Source: Dryocola sp051297175
GTDB taxonomy: Bacteria; Pseudomonadota; Gammaproteobacteria; Enterobacterales; Enterobacteriaceae
NCBI RefSeq assembly: GCF_051297175.1
Contig: NZ_JBINNY010000001.1
Coordinates: 2,728,001-2,792,000, forward strand
Length of the DNA: 64,000 bases
Direction of reading: 5' to 3'
Under the pieces are notes generated by a model. That model saw nothing but the letters and a program-made list of their open reading frames with translations. It had not been told where the DNA came from and made no database searches. Shown piece after piece: positions 1 to 6,445 of this stretch. The position numbers were made by a program, and so were the translations under genes. Position 1 is the stretch's first letter; every line of letters begins with the position of its first letter.

Positions 1-2
1 CG

Positions 3-254
3 GCGGATATCATCGCCGCGCTGCGTAAAAAAGGCACCTCGCTGGCCGCCCAATCCCGCGCGGCGGGCCTGAGTTCATCAACGCTTGCTAACGCCCTGTC
101 GCGCCCGTGGGCCAAGGGCGAAATGCTCATCAGCCAGGCAATTGGCGTCCCCGCCGAATCCATCTGGCCGAGCCGCTATTTTGATCCGCGCACGCACCAG
201 CCCGTTGTCAGGCACATGCGCAACAGAACCCCGAAACCCACCGTGAATTTATAG
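3..254 (+). CDS. Ner/Nlp-type (SfsB-like) DNA-binding regulator, 5' end missing
   Basis: The frame is open from the window edge and ends at TAG 252-254, giving the last 83 residues. The readable protein closely resembles E. coli SfsB (Nlp), a small helix-turn-helix protein related to the Ner repressor of phage Mu. Shared blocks are ADIIAALRKKGTSLA near the start, SSSTLANALSRPW in the helix-turn-helix, and the WPSRYFDPRTH stretch after it. SfsB activates maltose genes in E. coli. The usual length is about 90 residues, so only the first 10 or so are absent. Its E. coli neighbour murA is not visible, so orthology is uncertain. A hairpin terminator follows at 292-323. Confidence 0.85.
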   Translation, partial: ADIIAALRKKGTSLAAQSRAAGLSSSTLANALSRPWAKGEMLISQAIGVPAESIWPSRYFDPRTHQPVVRHMRNRTPKPTVNL

Positions 255-291
255 GGCAAGCAGGCCTTTGCGCCATTCGCCGTATAAAAGA

Positions 292-323
292 AAACCCCCT
301 GTCGAGGATTCGGCAGGGGGTTT
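292..323. terminator. Bidirectional rho-independent terminator
   Basis: AAACCCCCTGTCG at 292-304 pairs with CGGCAGGGGGTTT at 311-323 (13 bp with one G-U pair) around a 6-base loop. The A and T flanks suit termination from both sides, between the Ner-like gene and the convergent DUF1993 gene. Confidence 0.8.
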
Positions 324-371
324 GATATTCAGCAGCTAAAAATCACGCCGGGAAATAAGCGCGGCTCAAAC

Positions 372-875
372 TCAGTTAATTTTACCCAAGAAATCGCGTT
401 TGCCGAGCGGGACACCGGCCTGGCGCAGGATGTCGTAGACGGTAGTGAAGTGGAAGTAGAAGTTCGGCACGGCGAATTTGAAGATGAAGCTGCGGGCGGT
501 GAAGCGCAGTTCGTGCTCGCGGGCTTTGACCAGAATTTCGCGCTCGTCATCGCCTTCAAGCTGCGCGTCGGCAATGCTTTCGATCCACGCGATGGTGGCG
601 GCAAGGCGAGCCTGTAGTTCGGCGATGGTCGTTTCGGTGTCTTCCATTACCGGCGCTTCGACGCCCGCCAGGCGAGCAATCGCGCGTTTGGACATATCGC
701 TGGTGACCTGCACCTGACGCGCCAGCGGGAACATATCTTCCGCAAGCTTTAGCTCTAGCAGCGCGGCTTCGCTCTTGCCGTTTTCTTTCGCCCAGGCGGC
801 GCCCTTTTCAAGGATCGCGCTCAGGTTGTGCAGGCCGAGGACGAACTGCGCTTTGGTTTCGCTGTACAGTGACAT
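372..875 (-). CDS. DUF1993 domain protein (DinB-like helical fold)
   Basis: This 167-residue soluble protein matches the DUF1993 family (PF09351), which is related to DinB/YfiT four-helix bundles and has no assigned reaction. The family block near the end, with NFYFHFTTVYDILRQAGVPLGKRDFLG, is clear although I name it only from memory. The ATG at 875 is preceded by AAGGAA on the minus strand. There is no signal peptide or membrane segment. The gene stands alone and converges on the upstream regulator through the shared terminator. The function is unknown. Confidence 0.85.
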   Translation of the reverse strand: MSLYSETKAQFVLGLHNLSAILEKGAAWAKENGKSEAALLELKLAEDMFPLARQVQVTSDMSKRAIARLAGVEAPVMEDTETTIAELQARLAATIAWIESIADAQLEGDDEREILVKAREHELRFTARSFIFKFAVPNFYFHFTTVYDILRQAGVPLGKRDFLGKIN

Positions 876-1039
876 TGCAAATTCCTTAATTGTTACGAAA
901 AAGTAGATATTAATTTAACATCATGTTAACTTAAAATCTGTTCCTCTGAAGTTAGCCTTAGTGTTTATTCGCTTATTTTTATACTGCACTCTGCAACCCT
1001 CGGTAACCTGTTATCGAGGGATTTTCTTTGGGATTTTTT

Positions 1040-1243
1040 GGTGGATGGCGCTGGCGCTTATCCACCCTACGGTACTGATGCATTCCCTGGAATTTTTTGG
1101 TGGATGGCGCTGCGCTTATCCACCCTACGGTACTGATGCATTCCCTGGAATTTTTTGGTGGATGGCGCTGCGCTTATCCACCCTACGGTACTGATGGTTT
1201 CCCTGGAATTTTTTGTAAATGGCGCTGCGCTTATCCACCCTAC
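1040..1243. repeat. Tandem 58-59 bp repeat array built on a REP-like palindrome
   Basis: Four units start at 1040, 1099, 1157 and 1215, giving periods of 59, 58 and 58 bp. Each unit carries GTGGAT...ATCCAC flanking GGCGCTGCGCTT, then a linker ending in CCTGGAATTTTTT. Unit 1 has one extra G, and unit 4 is degenerate at its left arm. No tandem array of this kind is seen elsewhere in the window, although the palindrome core is. The array fills most of the 450-bp gap between the DUF1993 gene and the rhodanese gene. Short reading frames across it are by-products of the periodicity. Confidence 0.9.
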
Positions 1244-1255
1244 AAAACCAGGAAC

Positions 1256-1286
1256 GTAGGTCGGATAAGCGCTAGCGCCATCCGAC
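1256..1286. repeat. REP-like palindromic element
   Basis: GTAGGTCGGATAAGCG followed by CGCCATCCGAC forms an imperfect hairpin. It lies in inverted orientation to the adjacent tandem array, as in the paired REP units (BIMEs) of enterobacteria. The same family appears at 14657-14730, 29058-29086 and 41861-41936. Confidence 0.8.
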
Positions 1287-1325
1287 AAATCCGGCATATC
1301 ACCCCCGACAAAAACCTAAAACCCA

Positions 1326-1715
1326 TCACGCAAATTCAAACCCTTCGTCCGCCCAACCGGTTATCCCGCCGATCATGATTTTGACCGGGCGGCCCAGGCG
1401 TGCGAGCTTCAACGCCGCGCGGTCGGCCCCGTTGCAGTGCGGCCCGGCGCAGTACACCACGAACAGCGTGTCGGCGGGCCATTCGCTCATGCGCTCGGCG
1501 TTAATATCCCGGTGGCGCAGGTGCAGCGCGCCGGGGATGTGGCGGCGGGCGAAGGCTTCCGGCGAGCCAACGACGTGCAGCAGCACGAAGTCCATTTCCC
1601 CTTCCTTCATCGAAGAATGGACGTCATCGCAGTCCGTTTCCAGGTTCAGGCGCTGAAGAAAATGGGCGGCGGCGATTTCCGGTGCGGCGGCCTGGTATTC
1701 GGTAACGTTGCTCAT
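1326..1715 (-). CDS. Rhodanese-like sulfurtransferase domain protein
   Basis: This 129-residue single-domain rhodanese carries the active-site loop YCAGPHCNGAD at about residues 88-98; the first Cys is the expected persulfide-forming nucleophile. The conserved HIPGALHL block (CH2A-like) is at about 59-66, and the end reads GGITGWADEGFEF. There is no signal peptide, so it is probably cytoplasmic. The ATG at 1715 has GAGGAG just upstream. It is transcribed divergently from an FtrA-type regulator 85 bp away, an arrangement suggesting that regulator controls it. The sulfur donor and acceptor are unknown. Confidence 0.88.
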   Translation of the reverse strand: MSNVTEYQAAAPEIAAAHFLQRLNLETDCDDVHSSMKEGEMDFVLLHVVGSPEAFARRHIPGALHLRHRDINAERMSEWPADTLFVVYCAGPHCNGADRAALKLARLGRPVKIMIGGITGWADEGFEFA

Positions 1716-1763
1716 AGTCGCTCCTCTGTGGTTGAGCCACCACTATAGAGCCGTCGCCCCGCC

Positions 1764-1791
1764 TTGACAGGTGGCAGGAATGCCATATAGC
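1764..1791 (+). promoter_or_regulatory. Promoter-like TTGACA/TATAGC with a TGGCA-N4-TGCCA palindrome in the spacer
   Basis: TTGACA (1764-1769) and TATAGC (1786-1791) are 16 bp apart. The spacer holds the perfect inverted repeat TGGCAGGAATGCCA (1772-1785), well placed to be an operator for the divergent regulator and rhodanese genes. If the promoter is real, transcription would begin near 1798, which argues against start codons upstream of that. Confidence 0.5.
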
Positions 1792-1800
1792 GTGAAGATC

Positions 1801-2790
1801 ATGACAATCGTCCCCGCAGGTGCCGCCTTGAAAAACCCTTTAGTTGTCGCTTTGGCCTATGACGGGCTTTGTACCTTCGAATTTGGCGTGGCGGTGGAAA
1901 TCTTCGGCCTCGCCCGCCCGGAAATGGGCGCCGGCTGGTATCGCTTTGCCGTGGCGGGGATCGATAAAGGCGAGCTGCGGGCAACCGGCGGCATTCGCCT
2001 GGCGGTGGACGGCGGCCTTGAGTTGCTTGACGAAGCGGGAACGATTATCGTGCCGGGCTGGCGCGGTGCCGATGCGCCGGTGCCCGTGGAGGTGTGCAGC
2101 GCTCTTGCGGCGGCACATCAGCGCGGCGCAAGAATACTGTCTATTTGCTCCGGCGTTTTCGTGCTGGCGGCGGCGGGCCTGCTCGACAACCAGCGCGCCA
2201 CCACCCACTGGCGCTACACCGACCTGCTCCAACAGCGCTACCCGCTTATCAACGTGACCCCTGACGTGCTGTATATCGACAACGGCAGCGTGCTGACCTC
2301 CGCAGGCAGCGCTGCGGGCATCGACCTGTGCCTGCACCTGGTCAGGCGCGATTACGGCAGCGGCGCCGCGAACAGCGTCGCCCGCCGCCTGGTCGTGCCG
2401 CCGCACCGCGACGGGGGCCAGGCGCAGTTTATCGAACGGGCCGTGCCGGTGGCGTACGAAAGCCACCGCATGGGGCCGCTGTTTGACTATCTGCATGCAA
2501 ATCTGGCCGAGGAACACAGCGTGGCCTCGCTCGCCAAATTCACCGGCATGAGCCCGCGCACCTTTTTAAGACGTTTTGAGGCGGCAACCGGCAGCACGCC
2601 GGCCAGATGGCTGTTAAACGTTCGCCTGGCACGGAGCCGGGATCTGCTGGAAAACAGCAGGCTGTCCGTTGAGAAAATAGCGGAACAGGCGGGATTCGGC
2701 AGCGCTGCGACGCTGCGCCACCATTTTCGGACACGGCTCGCCACCTCTCCTGCGGCTTACCGCAAAACATTTACTTCACCAGCTGAATAA
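1801..2790 (+). CDS. ftrA: FtrA-type GlxA-family transcriptional regulator (DJ-1/PfpI + AraC HTH)
   Basis: This is a two-domain regulator. Roughly residues 10-180 form a DJ-1/PfpI (class I amidotransferase-like) fold with the nucleophile-elbow motif SICSGVFVLAAAGLL. The last 90 residues form an AraC/XylS helix-turn-helix, with MSPRTFLRRFEAATGSTP and a second helix pair ending RTRLATSPAAYR. GlxA-family proteins usually sense small nitrogen compounds, but the ligand here is unknown. Starts at GTG 1771, ATG 1780, ATG 1801 and TTG 1828 are all in frame. I chose ATG 1801 because of the promoter-like sequence just upstream, and this remains uncertain. The divergent rhodanese gene is the likely target. 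Confidence 0.8.
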   Translation: MTIVPAGAALKNPLVVALAYDGLCTFEFGVAVEIFGLARPEMGAGWYRFAVAGIDKGELRATGGIRLAVDGGLELLDEAGTIIVPGWRGADAPVPVEVCSALAAAHQRGARILSICSGVFVLAAAGLLDNQRATTHWRYTDLLQQRYPLINVTPDVLYIDNGSVLTSAGSAAGIDLCLHLVRRDYGSGAANSVARRLVVPPHRDGGQAQFIERAVPVAYESHRMGPLFDYLHANLAEEHSVASLAKFTGMSPRTFLRRFEAATGSTPARWLLNVRLARSRDLLENSRLSVEKIAEQAGFGSAATLRHHFRTRLATSPAAYRKTFTSPAE

Positions 2791-2798
2791 TTTACCGG

Positions 2799-2833
2799 CA
2801 GTTAGCCTTTGTTTAACTTATAACCGGTATGAT
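2799..2833 (+). promoter_or_regulatory. PhoP-box-like element and -10 hexamer of mgtS
   Basis: TGTTTA (2810-2815) is a consensus PhoP half-site; the upstream copy on the same face (CAGTTA, 2799-2804) is degenerate. It lies 12 bp from a good -10 hexamer, TATGAT (2828-2833), the spacing of PhoP-activated promoters that lack a -35 box. PhoPQ control of mgtS is established in E. coli; here it is inferred from the motif. Confidence 0.55.
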
Positions 2834-2907
2834 GGTTCCACTCTGATGAGTCAACTTCAATTAACGAGAGGTATATCCATACATATTTGCATTCAGGAGG
2901 ATTAATT

Positions 2908-3003
2908 ATGCTGGGTAATATGAACGTATTTGTAGCAGTACTGGGTTTTATCGTTTTCTCCGGTTTTCTTGCTGCTTACTTAAGCCACAAATGGGATGAC
3001 TAA
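2908..3003 (+). CDS. mgtS: MgtS, small inner-membrane protein protecting MgtA
   Basis: This 31-codon gene encodes a peptide nearly identical to E. coli MgtS (YneM): it begins MLGNMNVF, has one hydrophobic span at about residues 8-25 and ends SHKWDD. In E. coli MgtS sits in the inner membrane, binds the magnesium importer MgtA and shields it from FtsH, raising intracellular Mg2+ during starvation. A strong AGGAGG precedes the ATG. A PhoP-like promoter lies upstream with a leader of about 70 bases, and a terminator follows within 30 bases. It is an independent transcription unit. Confidence 0.93.
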   Translation: MLGNMNVFVAVLGFIVFSGFLAAYLSHKWDD

Positions 3004-3031
3004 TGAAAGGTGACATGCCCCCGCCAACCAG

Positions 3032-3067
3032 GCCCCTCGTAAAAATCATTTACGAGGGGCTTTTTTT
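3032..3067 (+). terminator. Rho-independent terminator of mgtS
   Basis: GCCCCTCGTAAA (3032-3043) and TTTACGAGGGGC (3049-3060) form a perfect 12-bp stem with a 5-base loop, followed by seven T residues. Confidence 0.92.
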
Positions 3068-3481
3068 ATGGGCAAAAACGACGGGCAAAAAAAACCGCCA
3101 CTCTGGGTGACGGTATGAAATGCATGGATTGTGTTTGGTTATTTTTTTAATGAAACCACGACGATAATGCTGATTATTGTGCGTAGATCCCACCACCCGT
3201 TCAAAATACCCTGCGCAAGCTCAACCCCGCTTAAACGACGTCGAGTAATTTCTTTTCCGCTTCACCTTGTCGCGATCGTCACCCGCATTCATTCTTATCG
3301 TGTTACGTTTGTTCATCATTCGACAGGCTTTTTTGGGTGATGATACCTGGCCGCTAACGCGTCAAGTCGGCCTTCCCGCCGTGGAAGTTAAAAAAATCAA
3401 CGCGCTGGGTGAGTAAATCCGTTGATTCCGTTGTCTTTACAAGAACGCCAATAACAAGATTGTTCTACAAGTGGAGAAGTT
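3068..3481 (+). other. Gene-poor interval with a possible gene remnant
   Basis: No gene here is well supported. A frame open from a stop near 3249 to TAA 3413 could encode a tail containing DDTWPLTRQVGLPAVEV, which looks protein-like but has no start or ribosome site and was not recognised; it may be the 3' relic of a decayed gene. A small imperfect hairpin (ACCGCCAC/GTGACGGT) lies at 3094-3114. The final 70 bases are the leader of the RcnB-family gene. Confidence 0.4.
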
Positions 3482-3835
3482 ATGCGCAAGTCGAAAGCCG
3501 TTTTGCTATCAGTTCTGTTAATGGGATTGCCCGTCGCCTTTTCCGCACACGCCTACAGTGAACCCGCCCCCGCCGCCACGCCGAAAAGCAGCGACAACAG
3601 CTCTTACGAAGTGAAAGAGTTTTATGCTGACTATAAGCATTTTGCCATTGGCGATATCGCGCCGGATCTCTATCGTTCCAAGCCTTATCAGATTGATGCC
3701 TGGCAAATCAGGCACCTTCCGGCCCCGGAAGCGGGAAGCCACTGGACCTATATGGGCGGCAACTACGTGTTGATTACCGATGCGGAAGGCAAGATATTAC
3801 GCGCCATGAAGGGTGATATTTTCTACGCTCACTAA
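3482..3835 (+). CDS. RcnB-family periplasmic protein
   Basis: This 117-residue protein has a signal peptide (positive MRKSK, hydrophobic core, AHA before the likely cut near residue 24). The mature part resembles the RcnB family (PF11776): a YRSKPYQIDAWQIRHLPAPEAGSHW block, then YVLITDAEGKILRAM. E. coli RcnB is a periplasmic protein needed for nickel/cobalt homeostasis beside the RcnA exporter. No rcnA is nearby and there are few obvious metal ligands, so a metal role here is unproven. A GGAGAAG ribosome site precedes the ATG. Confidence 0.75.
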   Translation: MRKSKAVLLSVLLMGLPVAFSAHAYSEPAPAATPKSSDNSSYEVKEFYADYKHFAIGDIAPDLYRSKPYQIDAWQIRHLPAPEAGSHWTYMGGNYVLITDAEGKILRAMKGDIFYAH

Positions 3836-3952
3836 GCGTCGCTCTCCCCAGCTGGCCCCGAAACCGCGGGGCCTTATTCATCAACGCTCGTTCCTTCCTC
3901 CTGCACCCGACGGCCGCGATATGCGACATTCATCACACAAATACTCCTCTTT

Positions 3953-3993
3953 TTGATCTTGATTAAGGTTTTCAGCCCCTCGATTTTTAAAAT
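3953..3993 (+). promoter_or_regulatory. FNR site and -10 of ydfZ (class II anaerobic promoter)
   Basis: TTGATCTTGATTAA (3953-3966) matches the FNR consensus TTGAT-N4-ATCAA with one mismatch. A -10 hexamer TAAAAT lies at 3988-3993. A start near 4001 would put the site at about -41.5, the class II position. E. coli ydfZ is strongly FNR-activated, which agrees. Confidence 0.75.
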
Positions 3994-4035
3994 ATGGCCG
4001 ATCGAAAAATTCCTGACAGTCAGAGGAGCTAAGAT

Positions 4036-4242
4036 ATGACGATGACCTACGATCGCAACAGAAACGCCATTACCACCGGCAGCCGCGTAATGATTAACGG
4101 CACAGGGCATACCGGTGTGATTACCGCTATTCACGGCGAAGGGAAAACAGCTGAGCAAATTCGCCGCGCTAAGTGCGTCGAAATTGAAGGGGTTGAAGGA
4201 CAGTACGAGCCGGTAGAATTAATGCGCCTCGGCTTCCACTAA
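4036..4242 (+). CDS. ydfZ: YdfZ, anaerobically induced small protein
   Basis: This 68-residue protein is highly similar to E. coli YdfZ: YDRNRNAITTGSRVM at the start, GTGHTG, then TAEQIRRAK and a C-terminal MRLGF. YdfZ has been reported to carry bound selenium, but its biochemical role is not settled. The small beta-rich fold has no signal or membrane segment. AGAGGAG lies 9 bases before the ATG. An FNR-type promoter is upstream and a terminator follows at 4275-4307, so the gene is monocistronic and probably switched on without oxygen. Confidence 0.9.
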   Translation: MTMTYDRNRNAITTGSRVMINGTGHTGVITAIHGEGKTAEQIRRAKCVEIEGVEGQYEPVELMRLGFH

Positions 4243-4274
4243 GACAGCTTTTTTCGCGTAGATGTTGACGATAT

Positions 4275-4307
4275 AACCACTGCTCCTTTCGGGCAGTGGT
4301 TTTTTTT
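4275..4307. terminator. Terminator between ydfZ and the convergent small gene
   Basis: AACCACTGC (4275-4283) pairs with GCAGTGGTT (4293-4301) and is followed by a run of T residues that overlaps the end of the gene on the other strand. Confidence 0.85.
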
Positions 4308-4602
4308 ATTTCGCCTTAGCCATCTCTTTAATTTTCGAATAGCCATATTCAAAAATAAGATCCGTGGTGCACATAAATACGATCACGTCGCCCGATTCAC
4401 ATTCCTCAAGCGTGCCGTTAAGCTCGGCGTCAAAATCGCGGGTGAGCTGCGGCATCAGCATTTGCATATCGCCCGGATAATCTTCGTCTTCGTCCGGCGG
4501 CATGTGCTCAATTTGCGAGCCGCGAACGACGTAAATCAGCACGTTTTTTTCGTGGGAGGTGACCGGTGCGCGCAGATATTTGCCGACAGGATGCTTAGCC
4601 AT
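4306..4602 (-). CDS. Unrecognised 98-residue acidic protein
   Basis: I do not recognise this family. The reading frame extends up to 4701, but ATG 4602 is the likely start because AAGGTAA lies just upstream; the product begins MAKHPVGKYLRAPVTSHEKN. The middle is acidic (PPDEDEDYPGD), and the end alternates hydrophobic and charged residues (DVIVFMCTTDLIFEYGYSKIK). There is no signal peptide or membrane span. It lies 98 bp downstream of feaB on the same strand and shares a bidirectional terminator with ydfZ. Cotranscription with feaB is possible but not shown. Confidence 0.65.
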   Translation of the reverse strand: MAKHPVGKYLRAPVTSHEKNVLIYVVRGSQIEHMPPDEDEDYPGDMQMLMPQLTRDFDAELNGTLEECESGDVIVFMCTTDLIFEYGYSKIKEMAKAK

Positions 4603-4700
4603 AGAGTTACCTTTTTTGCGTGGACGCGAAGTGTCGCGATATGGCGCAAAATATACCTGCCAAATCGGCTCAGGTCGATTCGGCAGGTGCCAATAGCTCA

Positions 4701-6203
4701 CTAATAGCGCACGCAGACCGATTTGGTTTCGGTGTAGGCGTCCAGCCAGTCCGGGCCAAAGTCACGGCCGGTGCCAGACTGCTTCATGCCGCCGAACGGC
4801 ATGTTGGCGTCGATAAGCGTGTGGCTGTTTACCCACACGGTGCCCGCCTGGATGCGCGCGGTGTAGTCCATCGCCGCCGAAAGGTTGGTTGTCCACAGGC
4901 TTGCGGTCAGGCCGTAGTCGGTGTCGTTGGCAAGCTCTAGCGCTTCTTCCGCACTTTTCACCCGCACCAAATTCACGACCGGGCCAAAAACCTCTTCGCG
5001 GCTAAGGCGCAGCCCGGCCGAAGGGTTAATCACAAGCGTGGGCGCGATGTAATACCCTTCCCCGCCCGGCCCGCCGCTGCCGGAAACAAGTTCAGCGTTG
5101 CTGCGGCGCGCGTCGTCCAGGTAGCCTGCAACCTTCTGCTGGTGCGCTTTGGAAACCACCGGGTTGATGTGCGTGCCGGTATCCATGCCCGCGCCGACGC
5201 TGAGCGATTTGACGGCCTGCTCGAAGCCGCTCGCCAGGGTGTCGAACAGCGGCGATTCAATGTAGATGCGCGAGCTGGCCGCGCACACCTGCCCCTGATT
5301 CAGGAAGCTGCCCGCCATCAGCCCCTCGATGACCATCGCCGGATCGGCGTCCTTCAGCACGATAGCCGGGTTTTTGCCGCCCAGTTCGAGCGTCACGCGG
5401 GTTAAGCGATCTGCGGCCGCCCGCGCGATGCCTTTGCCGGTCGCGGTTGAGCCGGTGAAGCTGACTTTGGCGATGAGGGGGTGTGCGGTTAAGGCGCGTC
5501 CGCAGCCCGCGCCGCTGCCGGTGACCACGTTAAATACGCCGTCCGGCACGCCCGCTTCGCTGGCAAGTTCCGCCATGCGCAAAAGCGTGAGCGGCGTGGT
5601 TTCCGACGGCTTGACGACGATGGAGCACCCGGCGGCGAGCGCGGGCATCACCTTCCACATGCCGATCAGCAGCGGGAAGTTCCACGGTACGATCCCCGCC
5701 ACTACGCCCACCGGCGCTTTGCGCGTCCAGGCCTGGTAGCGCGCGCCCTCCGGCATGGGGATGGAAACGTCCAGCGTGCGGCCGCTGATTTTGGTAGTCA
5801 GCCCGGCGGTGTAGCGCATCCAGTTCAGCGTGCAGCCCACCTCGAAAGCGCGGGCAATGTTAATGGATTTGCCCTGTTCGAGCGTTTCGAGCTGCGCCAG
5901 CTCCTCGGCGTTTTGCTCCAGCAAATCGGCAAAACGCAGCAGGATTTTTTCACGCCCGGCGGGCAGCATGTTGGCCCATACGCCGCGGGTAAAGGCGCGC
6001 CAGGCGGAGGTCACGGCTATGTCGACGTCCTTTTCATCGGCGTCCGCGCTGCTGGCGATTTGCCGTCCGTCTGCCGGGTTGAAGACGGCAAGCCGCGCGC
6101 CGCTGGTTGATTCCTGCCAGCGTCCGTCGATGTACAGCCCGTGATGGCGCGCCAGGAAGCTTTTGACTGACTCGAGAACCGCAACTGATTGTTCGGACAT
6201 CAT
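4701..6203 (-). CDS. feaB: Phenylacetaldehyde dehydrogenase FeaB (aldehyde dehydrogenase family)
   Basis: This 500-residue NAD-dependent aldehyde dehydrogenase has the standard order of motifs: VPWNFPLL at about residue 170, the nucleotide site GSTATGKGI, the general base in LELGGKNP (Glu), and the catalytic Cys in GQVCAASSR. EEVFGPVV and PFGGMKQSG follow. Assignment to FeaB (PadA) rests on the divergent feaR gene and E. coli-like length. FeaB oxidises phenylacetaldehyde to phenylacetate in use of 2-phenylethylamine. The amine oxidase tynA, its usual partner, is absent from the window. AAGGA precedes the tandem ATG codons, and two FeaR-type sites lie upstream. Confidence 0.85.
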   Translation of the reverse strand: MMSEQSVAVLESVKSFLARHHGLYIDGRWQESTSGARLAVFNPADGRQIASSADADEKDVDIAVTSAWRAFTRGVWANMLPAGREKILLRFADLLEQNAEELAQLETLEQGKSINIARAFEVGCTLNWMRYTAGLTTKISGRTLDVSIPMPEGARYQAWTRKAPVGVVAGIVPWNFPLLIGMWKVMPALAAGCSIVVKPSETTPLTLLRMAELASEAGVPDGVFNVVTGSGAGCGRALTAHPLIAKVSFTGSTATGKGIARAAADRLTRVTLELGGKNPAIVLKDADPAMVIEGLMAGSFLNQGQVCAASSRIYIESPLFDTLASGFEQAVKSLSVGAGMDTGTHINPVVSKAHQQKVAGYLDDARRSNAELVSGSGGPGGEGYYIAPTLVINPSAGLRLSREEVFGPVVNLVRVKSAEEALELANDTDYGLTASLWTTNLSAAMDYTARIQAGTVWVNSHTLIDANMPFGGMKQSGTGRDFGPDWLDAYTETKSVCVRY

Positions 6204-6265
6204 TTTTCCTTATCATCGTGATAAACCGTTCTCTCTCCAGTTTAGGCGCGAGCGGCCCGTTAGGT

Positions 6266-6302
6266 TTTTCTGCGCCTGCCAATGATTTTGCTCCCTGTGA
6301 CA
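6266..6302 (-). promoter_or_regulatory. Two direct FeaR-type sites 21 bp apart upstream of feaB
   Basis: Read on the minus strand, TGTCA-N8-AAA (6302-6287) and TGGCA-N8-AAA (6281-6266) both fit the reported FeaR consensus TGNCA-N8-AAA. They are in the same orientation and exactly 21 bp apart, two helical turns, as for tandem AraC-family sites. A separate perfect inverted repeat, GGCGAC-AATG-GTCGCC, lies at 6315-6330. Confidence 0.65.
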
Positions 6303-6445
6303 GCCCGCGCATTTGGCGACAATGGTCGCCGTTTTGCGATGCCGCTTATCTATAGTTAATTCCTATACCAGACGCGAAGGGCTTCTCCCGCATCGCGCAA
6401 CCTGTAACTATGAACGACATTGCGGCATGGCCGGTGAGGTGAACG

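Noticed and set aside
1040..1243. Possible CRISPR array
   Set aside because: The whole 58-59 bp unit is repeated, including the linker; there are no unique spacers and no cas genes.
961..1378. Several 76-93 codon frames across the repeat array
   Set aside because: They repeat the same peptide because the DNA repeats; no ribosome sites.
3094..3114. Hairpin considered as part of an MgrR small RNA
   Set aside because: I cannot recall the MgrR sequence well enough, the stem has a mismatch and no terminator follows.
3131..3340. 69-codon frame
   Set aside because: No ribosome site, mixed composition, not in the frame of the protein-like tail at 3413.
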